Shown: in pieces, positions 58,764 to 64,000 of the stretch
Layout of the letters: every line of letters starts with the position of its first letter
Position numbering within the stretch: position 1 is the stretch's first letter
DNA from: Microbacterium sp. VKM Ac-2923
GTDB lineage: Bacteria; Actinomycetota; Actinomycetes; Actinomycetales; Microbacteriaceae
Direction of reading: 5' to 3'
Assembly: GCF_022815605.1 (NCBI RefSeq)
Contig: NZ_JALGRP010000005.1
Span: 124,001-188,000, forward strand
Length of the DNA stretch: 64,000 nucleotides
Translations under genes and position numbers: made by a program
The notes under the pieces: model-generated
Databases searched by the model: none
Told to the model about the DNA's origin: nothing
The model's input: only the letters and a program-made list of their open reading frames with translations

Positions 58764-59809
58764 GGGGCGACTCCGTTCAGGGGAAGGGCGGTGGCCTCGG
58801 CGAGACCCAGGGCGATGTTCATGGACTGCACCGCGGCTCCCGCGGTGCCCTTGACGAGGTTGTCGACGGCCGCGACGACGATCACGCGGTTCGCCGCGCG
58901 GTCGATCGCGAGGCCGAGCGAGGCGACGTTGGCCCCCAGCACGTCTGCCGTGCGCGGGAAGACCCCCGCGGGCAACAGCTCGACGAACGTCTCGTCGGCG
59001 TACGCGGCCTCCCACGCGGCGCGGATCTCGGCATCCGTCACGTCGCCGCGGATCGGAGCGGTCGAGGTGGCCAGAATGCCGCGCGACATCGGCACGAGCA
59101 CGGGAGTGAACGAGATCCGGATGCCATCGGCCGGCGCCCCCGCGGCAGCGAGGGCCTGACGGATCTCGGGGATGTGACGATGCGTACCGCCGACGGCATA
59201 CGGGTTCGCCGTGCCGAGGATCTCGCTGGCGAGCAGGTTGGTCTTGGCGGCCTTGCCGGCACCGCTCGGGCCCACGGCGAGCACCGAGACGATGTCGCCC
59301 GCATCAATCACGCCCGCGGCAACCCCCGGGGCGAGCGAGAGGGCGACGGTGGAGGCGTTGCATCCCGGGGCCGCGATGCGCGTCGCACCGCGGAGGTGCT
59401 CCCGCTGCTTAACACCGCCGACGGTGAGCTCGGGCACCCCGTACGCCCACGGCTCGGGGTGGTCCCCGCCGTAGAACGCCGCCCAATCCTCGGGCGAGGT
59501 CAGTCGGTGGTCGGCGCCGGCGTCGATCACCAGCGGCGTGTCGGCGAGGGCGTCGGTGTACTGCGCCGACTGCCCGTGCGGCAGGGCGAGGAACACCACG
59601 TCGTGCCCGGCGAGCACCTCGGGGGTCGTGGCCTGCAGGTCGAGGTGGGCGAGCGAGCGCAGGTGAGGCTGGTGGGCGAGCAACGGCTGCCCGGCGCTGG
59701 AGTGCGCGGTGACCGTGCGGACCTCGATGTCGGGATGGGCGGCGAGGAGGCGGAGGATCTCGCCGCCCGCATAGCCGGAAGCGCCGGAGACGGCGACCGA
59801 GAGGGTCAT
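58760..59809 (-). CDS. argC: N-acetyl-gamma-glutamyl-phosphate reductase
   Basis: ArgC reduces acetylglutamyl phosphate. The 349-residue protein has the nucleotide motif [18 protein letters not shown] at residues 9-26, the catalytic Cys in '[12 protein letters not shown]' and '[14 protein letters not shown]'. It is the first gene of argC-J-B-D-F. ATG 59809 has TAAGGT (59816-59821, complement) 6 nt upstream, which may be a second promoter or a ribosome site. A leader ORF lies 82 nt upstream. Confidence 0.96.
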   Translation of the reverse strand: MTLSVAVSGASGYAGGEILRLLAAHPDIEVRTVTAHSSAGQPLLAHQPHLRSLAHLDLQATTPEVLAGHDVVFLALPHGQSAQYTDALADTPLVIDAGADHRLTSPEDWAAFYGGDHPEPWAYGVPELTVGGVKQREHLRGATRIAAPGCNASTVALSLAPGVAAGVIDAGDIVSVLAVGPSGAGKAAKTNLLASEILGTANPYAVGGTHRHIPEIRQALAAAGAPADGIRISFTPVLVPMSRGILATSTAPIRGDVTDAEIRAAWEAAYADETFVELLPAGVFPRTADVLGANVASLGLAIDRAANRVIVVAAVDNLVKGTAGAAVQSMNIALGLAEATALPLNGVAP

Positions 59810-59866
59810 TGTTCTACCTTACGAGTCGGGACGTGTGCTGAATCAGCGTGAACCGGGGCGGCGACG

Positions 59867-59915
59867 CCCGCATGCCCGACCGTCGGCGGGTTTACGAGGT
59901 CGCCGAGAGTCGGCG
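59867..59915 (-). promoter_or_regulatory. Candidate arginine attenuator: alternative hairpins
   Basis: In the transcript, CGCCGA (59915-59910, the last two Arg codons of the leader) pairs perfectly with TCGGCG (59906-59901) around CTC. The same TCGGCG can pair instead with a second CGCCGA (59888-59883). That second segment is also part of a CCCGC-N14-GCGGG hairpin (59890-59867). A ribosome stalled on the Arg codons would mask the first arm and favour the second pairing. Confidence 0.55.
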
Positions 59916-59987
59916 CGTGACCCGACGTCGACGCGCGCCACCGGTGCTCACGGAGAGCTCCTCGGTACGCACGGTGATCGACGACAT
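59892..59987 (-). CDS. Arg-rich leader peptide upstream of argC
   Basis: A 31-residue ORF starts at ATG 59987 with the -10 box TACCCT exactly 6 nt upstream, as in other leaderless genes of the window. It contains the codon run CGT CGA CGT CGG GTC ACG CGC CGA (six Arg in eight), then stops at TAA, 82 nt before argC. Its position, codons and overlapping hairpins fit a transcription or translation attenuation leader for arginine. I know of no named counterpart. Confidence 0.65.
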   Translation of the reverse strand: MSSITVRTEELSVSTGGARRRRVTRRLSATS

Positions 59988-59993
59988 GTGGTG

Positions 59994-59999
59994 AGGGTA
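59994..59999 (-). promoter_or_regulatory. -10 box of the arg leader transcript
   Basis: TACCCT on the minus strand lies 6 nt before the leader ATG. It would place the transcription start at or beside the A of the ATG, so the arg operon mRNA starts with the leader codons. Confidence 0.65.
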
Positions 60000-60045
60000 G
60001 CCGCCCCGCGGGCGGGCGGGCAAATCGGCGCGGGCGGGGGGAATG

Positions 60046-60082
60046 CCGAAGCGCCGCACGACGAGAGTCGGCGGCGCTTCGG
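60046..60082 (-). terminator. Intrinsic terminator after pheT
   Basis: CCGAAGCGCCGC and GCGGCGCTTCGG form a perfect 12-bp stem with a 13-nt loop, 10 bp past the pheT stop and upstream of the arg leader promoter. It separates pheST from the arg operon. Confidence 0.88.
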
Positions 60083-60092
60083 ACGGGACACG

Positions 60093-62603
60093 TCAGTCGC
60101 GGATGGCCGCACCGAACCGCTCAGCCGCCACGGCGACCCCGGCCAGCTTGGCGTCCGTCGCCTCGGCGGCCGTCAACGTGCGGTCGGCGGCGCGGAAGCG
60201 CAGGGCGTAGGTGAGGCTCTTCGTGCCCTCGGCCAGCCCCGGTCCGCGGTAGTCGTCGACCAGACGAGCTCCCTCGAGGAGCGGGGCGCCACCCTCGAGG
60301 AGCGCGGCGCGCACGGCGCCGGCCGCCACCTCGAGCGGCACGGTGAGCGAGACGTCCTGCGTTGCGGCGGGGAAGCCGGAGAGGGATGCCGCGACCACAC
60401 GCGCCTGCGCCAGCTCGAGCATCGCGTCGAGGTCGAGCTCGGCGACGAGCACCCGGCCCGGCAGGTCGGCGTCGGCCGACACGGTCGGCAGCAGCTCGCC
60501 GACGTAGCCGATGTCGTGCCCCGCGGCGAGCACGCGGGCGGTGCGCCCGGGGTGCAGGGCCGCGCGCTGCGCCTGCACGAGCTCGATGTCGAGCCCGGCG
60601 GCCGCGGCCAGCACGCGCACGGCGTCGACCGCGTCGGCGAGGTCGGCCGCCACGGCCGCCTGTCCGGGCTGCTTCGCCACGGTGTGGCCGGTGAGCAGCA
60701 CGGCGACGTGGCGGCGCTGCGGCGGGATCGAGGCGTCGAGGGCGGTGAGGGTCGCGGCATCCGGGCGCACGGCCAGCGGCGGCACGGACGGCGTGCCGTA
60801 CTGCACGCCCGGCTTGGGCAGGAACACCGTGCCGGTCTCGAACAGCGCCAGGTCGACGATGCCGCGGGCGACGTTGCGGTGCGCCACCTGCAGCAGCGCC
60901 GGAACCAGAGAACGGCGCAGGAACGGCGCCAGACCGTCGAGCGGGTTGGCGAGCTTCACGCTCGGCAGCCGGTCGCCCGAGGGCGAGCCGTGCAGCGCGT
61001 TCTGCTCCTCGGTGGTGAAGGGGAACGACGGCGTCTCGACGAATCCGGCCGAGGCGAGCGCGTTCGACACGCGACGGCGGCCCTGCTGGGCACCGGTCAG
61101 GCCGCGCCCGGACGGCGGCGTCGGCAGCACCGAGGGGATGCGGTCGTAGCCCTCGATGCGGGCCACCTCTTCGGCGAGCGTCCATTTGTCGGTGAGGTCG
61201 TGGCGCCAGGACGGCGCGGTCACCGACCAGCCGGCGTCGCGCTGCTCGACGGCGCAGCCGATGAGACGCAGGGCCGACACGGTCTCGTCGTCGGTGTAGT
61301 CGACCCCGATGAGCCCCGACACGAAGCCCGCGGGCAACGTGATCGGCTCGCGCCGGTAGGTCGACGACAGCGACCCGCCGAGCTCGGTGTCGAGGGTGCC
61401 CCCGGCGAGCTCGACCATCAGCGAGGCCACGCGCTCGGCGGCGACGTACGGCACCAGCGGGTCGACGCCGCGCTCGAAGCGGCGCGACGCCTCGGACGGC
61501 AGCTTGTGCCGCCGCGCGGTGCGGGCGATCGACACCTGGTCGAAGGTGGCCGCCTCGATGAGCACGTTGCGCGTGGCATCGCTCATCTCGGTGGGGCCGC
61601 CGCCCATGACACCGGCCAGGCCGATGGGACCCGAGTCGTCGGTGATGAGCAGATCTTCGGCGTTGAGCGTGCGCACCTGACCGTCGAGGGTCTCGAGCTT
61701 CTCGCCCTGCTCGGCGCGGCGCACGGTGATGCCGCCCTGCAGCCGGTCGAGGTCGTACCCGTGGATGGGCTGCCCGAGCTCGAGCATGACGTAGTTGGTG
61801 ATGTCGATGAGCACACCGAGCGAGCGGATGCCGGCCAGCGACAGCCGCGTGATCATCCACGGCGGCGTCGGGCGCGAGGGGTCGACGTCGCGCACGATGC
61901 GGGCCACGAACTCGGTGGCGCCGTCACGTCCCCGGATGGGGGCCGCGTCGGCGACCGCGATCGAGAAGCCCGAGGGCGTGCGCGAGACGGCCTCGTCGTG
62001 GCCCGTGCCGGGATCGCGGAAGGCGGCGCCGGTGGCGTGCGAGTACTCACGAGCGACTCCGCGCAGCGACAGGGCGTAGCCGCGGTCGGGGGTGACGTTG
62101 ATCTCGACGGCGAGGTCGTCGAGACCCAGCAGTGCGATGGCATCCGTTCCGACGGGCGCATCGATGCCGAGGTCGATCAAGCGCAGGATGCCGGAGTGCT
62201 CGCTGCCGAGACCCAGCTCCTTCGCCGAGGCGATCATGCCGTCGGACACGTGCCCGTAGGTCTTGCGCGCGGCGATGGGGAAGGGTCCGGGCAGCACGGA
62301 GCCGGGCAGTGTCACCACGACCTTGTCTCCGGCGAAGAAGTTGCCCGCGCCGCAGACGACGCCGCGCACTCCCCCGTTCTCGCTACCGACGTCGACCTGG
62401 CACCAGCGGATGGTCTTGCCGTTGGACTGCGGCTCGGGGATGAACTCCTTCACCTCGCCGACGACGATGGGGCCGGACAGCTCGAAGCGGTGCACGTCTT
62501 CTTCTTCGAAGCCGACTGAGACCAACGCCTCGAGGACGTCTTCGGGCGTGGCCTTCACAGGTACGTCGACGTACTCGCGCAACCAGGAGAGCGGGACGCG
62601 CAT
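60093..62603 (-). CDS. pheT: Phenylalanyl-tRNA synthetase beta subunit
   Basis: PheT is the large subunit of the (alpha-beta)2 synthetase. The 836-residue protein starts MRVPLSWLREYVDVPV, followed by a tRNA-binding OB fold (about residues 45-150; VVCGAGNFFAGDKVVVTLPG), a B3/B4 editing domain, a B5 domain, the class-II-like core and a C-terminal FDX-ACB domain (SLSGFPAATQDVSLTVPLEV). The ATG overlaps the pheS stop by one base (TGATG). Length is normal. Confidence 0.97.
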   Translation of the reverse strand: MRVPLSWLREYVDVPVKATPEDVLEALVSVGFEEEDVHRFELSGPIVVGEVKEFIPEPQSNGKTIRWCQVDVGSENGGVRGVVCGAGNFFAGDKVVVTLPGSVLPGPFPIAARKTYGHVSDGMIASAKELGLGSEHSGILRLIDLGIDAPVGTDAIALLGLDDLAVEINVTPDRGYALSLRGVAREYSHATGAAFRDPGTGHDEAVSRTPSGFSIAVADAAPIRGRDGATEFVARIVRDVDPSRPTPPWMITRLSLAGIRSLGVLIDITNYVMLELGQPIHGYDLDRLQGGITVRRAEQGEKLETLDGQVRTLNAEDLLITDDSGPIGLAGVMGGGPTEMSDATRNVLIEAATFDQVSIARTARRHKLPSEASRRFERGVDPLVPYVAAERVASLMVELAGGTLDTELGGSLSSTYRREPITLPAGFVSGLIGVDYTDDETVSALRLIGCAVEQRDAGWSVTAPSWRHDLTDKWTLAEEVARIEGYDRIPSVLPTPPSGRGLTGAQQGRRRVSNALASAGFVETPSFPFTTEEQNALHGSPSGDRLPSVKLANPLDGLAPFLRRSLVPALLQVAHRNVARGIVDLALFETGTVFLPKPGVQYGTPSVPPLAVRPDAATLTALDASIPPQRRHVAVLLTGHTVAKQPGQAAVAADLADAVDAVRVLAAAAGLDIELVQAQRAALHPGRTARVLAAGHDIGYVGELLPTVSADADLPGRVLVAELDLDAMLELAQARVVAASLSGFPAATQDVSLTVPLEVAAGAVRAALLEGGAPLLEGARLVDDYRGPGLAEGTKSLTYALRFRAADRTLTAAEATDAKLAGVAVAAERFGAAIRD

Positions 62604-63643
62604 CAGACCACCATTCCGAACTGCTCGCTGAAGCGCACATCGCCCTCGGCCATGTCGCGCATGTCTTGCACGTCGCTGCGGAACATGAGCGTGCGCTCGA
62701 TGCCCATGCCGAAGGCGAAGCCCGAGTACTCCTCGGGGTCGATACCGGCGGCTCGCAGGACGTTGGGGTTCACCATTCCGCAGCCGCCCCACTCGATCCA
62801 GCGCGCCCCGCCCTTGAAGGTCGGGTGCCACAGGTCGAGTTCGGCGCTCGGCTCGGTGAAGGGGAAGAAGTTGGCACGGAAGCGCGTCTTGGCCTCGGGT
62901 CCGAAGAGCACGCGCGCGGCGTGGTCGAGGGTGCCCTTGAGGTGCGCCATCGTGATGTTCTTGTCGATGACCAGACCCTCGAACTGCGTGAACACCGGCA
63001 GGTGCGTCGCGTCGAACTCGTCGGTGCGGTACACCCGACCCGGGCACAGCACGTAGATGGGCAGGTCGCGCTCGAGCATCGACCGCACCTGCACGGGGCT
63101 CGTGTGGGTGCGGAGCACCAGGTGGCGGGCGACCGGGTCGACGAAGAAGGTGTCCTGCATCTGACGGGCGGGGTGGTCGACGTCGAAGTTCAGCGCGTCG
63201 AAGTTGAACCACTCGTGCTCGAGCTCGGGCCCCTCGGCGATCTCCCACCCCATGCCGACGAAGATGTCCGACACCTGCTCCTGCAGGAGCGAGATCGGAT
63301 GCCGCGCCCCCACGCGCGCGCGCTGCGGCAGCGCCGTCACGTCGATGCGTTCGGCCTCGAGTTGGGCGGCGGTCTCGGCCTGGGCCACCTCGGCCTCGCG
63401 GGTGGCGAGCGCCTGGTTCACCCGCCCGCGGGCCTGGCCGACGAGCTTGCCGACCGCAGCCTTCTGGTCGGGGGCGACGTGGCGCATCTGGGCGTTCAGC
63501 CGCGCGAGGGCGGACTGCTCCCCTGTGTGCGCGGAGCGGGCGGCTTTCAGCTCGGCCGTGGTCGCGGCCGCGGCGATGGCCGCGAGAGCGGCATCGACGG
63601 CGGAGGCGACGGCCTCGGGGGTGATCTCGGGTGCGTCGGACAC
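62603..63643 (-). CDS. pheS: Phenylalanyl-tRNA synthetase alpha subunit
   Basis: PheS is the catalytic subunit. The 346-residue class II enzyme has an N-terminal coiled coil (about residues 1-90), 'HPISLLQEQVSDIFVGMGWE', motif 2 'GRVYRTDEFDATHLPVFTQF' and motif 3 'GFAFGMGIERTLMFRSDV'. The GTG start at 63643 has TAGACT 8 nt upstream and no ribosome site, so it is probably leaderless or near-leaderless. Confidence 0.97.
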   Translation of the reverse strand: MSDAPEITPEAVASAVDAALAAIAAAATTAELKAARSAHTGEQSALARLNAQMRHVAPDQKAAVGKLVGQARGRVNQALATREAEVAQAETAAQLEAERIDVTALPQRARVGARHPISLLQEQVSDIFVGMGWEIAEGPELEHEWFNFDALNFDVDHPARQMQDTFFVDPVARHLVLRTHTSPVQVRSMLERDLPIYVLCPGRVYRTDEFDATHLPVFTQFEGLVIDKNITMAHLKGTLDHAARVLFGPEAKTRFRANFFPFTEPSAELDLWHPTFKGGARWIEWGGCGMVNPNVLRAAGIDPEEYSGFAFGMGIERTLMFRSDVQDMRDMAEGDVRFSEQFGMVV

Positions 63644-63657
63644 GAGATGAGAGTCTA

Positions 63658-63689
63658 CCGACGGGCGGGGACACTCCCCCGCCCGTCGG
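63658..63689 (-). terminator. Intrinsic terminator of the ABC permease gene
   Basis: CCGACGGGCGGGG and CCCCGCCCGTCGG form a perfect 13-bp stem with loop acactc, just after the permease stop. Its left arm ends close to the pheS promoter. Confidence 0.85.
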
Positions 63690-63698
63690 TGGTCCGAC

Positions 63699-64000
63699 TC
63701 AGATCGCCGACCCGCCGCGCTGGGCGACGATCAGCGAGGTGTCGGTGGCACCCTGCTGGAGCGGCTGCACGGGAGCGGCGACGTCGCCCCGCGGCGAGCG
63801 GCGCAAGCGCTTCTCGACCAGCGTCGCCACGAACGACAGGATCAGGCAGAGCGCGATGTAGATCGCACCGACGATGATCGTGGCCGGGATGATGGGCGAC
63901 CCGACGCTCGGCTGCGCGCCGATGTACTTCGCGTAGAAGAGCAACTCGGGGTAAGTGATGATGAAGCCGAGCGCCGTGTCCTTCAGCGTCACGACGAGCT
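63699..64000 (-). CDS. Amino-acid ABC transporter permease, C-terminal part (5' end outside window)
   Basis: The visible 100 residues contain 'LVVTLKDTALGFIITYPELL', the region after the EAA loop in HAAT permeases, one membrane helix (IVGAIYIALCLILSFVATLV) and a hydrophilic tail. They resemble GluD-type glutamate permeases of actinobacteria. Function would be glutamate or polar amino-acid import as part of a gluABCD-type system; the partner genes would lie beyond the window. Confidence 0.85.
   Translation of the reverse strand, partial: LVVTLKDTALGFIITYPELLFYAKYIGAQPSVGSPIIPATIIVGAIYIALCLILSFVATLVEKRLRRSPRGDVAAPVQPLQQGATDTSLIVAQRGGSAI

Noticed and set aside
59838..59852. ArgR box upstream of argC (TGAATCAGCGTGAA)
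   Set aside because: It lacks the ATTCA partner half-site, so it is not palindromic and does not fit the ARG-box consensus.
59835..62519. Long forward frame opposite pheT and argC
   Set aside because: High-GC antisense shadow with no recognisable domain; pheT is unambiguous on the other strand.

Overview
The window is chromosomal DNA of a very GC-rich actinobacterium, most likely Microbacterium or a close Microbacteriaceae relative. The evidence is strong G/C third-position bias, the frequent 'gcatcc/ggatgc' words, a DUF222-HNH protein, the actinobacterial order parA-scpA-scpB-rluB-tyrA-cmk-der, and many genes whose -10 box (TANNNT) lies 6-7 nt upstream of the start codon, the signature of leaderless transcription. 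No species is assigned.

Layout. 1-4120: end of an amino-acid permease, then a secreted subtilase and a Tat-exported repeat protein in one operon. 4450-10125: a jetA-jetB-jetC (MksFEB/Wadjet) plasmid-defence operon with no jetD; a 13-bp minisatellite lies where jetD would be. 10357-26039: mixed genes (DUF222-HNH nuclease, MocR regulator, ArsR regulator plus MFS exporter joined by a chain of tiny ORFs, Na+/H+ antiporter, AroE-like dehydrogenase, YnfA, a zinc peptidase, P-loop ATPase, lipoprotein, acetyltransferase, thioesterase, SelW-like redox protein, acyltransferase). 26348-36009: an island of visibly lower GC between a housekeeping acyltransferase gene and tRNA-Pro(GGG). It carries a trypsin-like protease, a PD-(D/E)xK-like nuclease, a metallo-beta-lactamase-fold protein, a three-gene operon (HNH nuclease, unknown, minimal nucleotidyltransferase), a two-gene operon (NACHT/STAND ATPase with an N-terminal nuclease-like domain, plus unknown partner), a DUF3892 remnant and a probable transposase remnant. 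It looks like a defence island. 36474-49552: housekeeping genes, including der, cmk, tyrA, rluB, scpB, scpA, parA and tyrS. 49945-51906: a glycolipid-binding-like protein and a SatD regulator with its membrane partner. 51958-59809: arginine biosynthesis argC-J-B-D-F, an acyltransferase-like gene, then argH. 60093-63643: pheST. The window ends in an amino-acid ABC permease.

The best new leads are four. (1) A leaderless 31-codon leader ORF upstream of argC, with six Arg codons in eight and mutually exclusive hairpins, looks like an arginine attenuator; no argR is present between argF and argH. (2) The ArsR-MFS junction has been tandemly duplicated about every 62 bp, giving a cascade of micro-ORFs linked by ATGA overlaps. 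(3) The NACHT operon and the HNH-unknown-nucleotidyltransferase operon are uncharacterised defence candidates. (4) Degenerate tandem repeats (13-170 bp units), some copying the 3' end of the adjacent gene including the stop codon, fill at least ten intergenic gaps. Coordinates and motifs were read by eye; family assignments are by motif recognition, without database searches.
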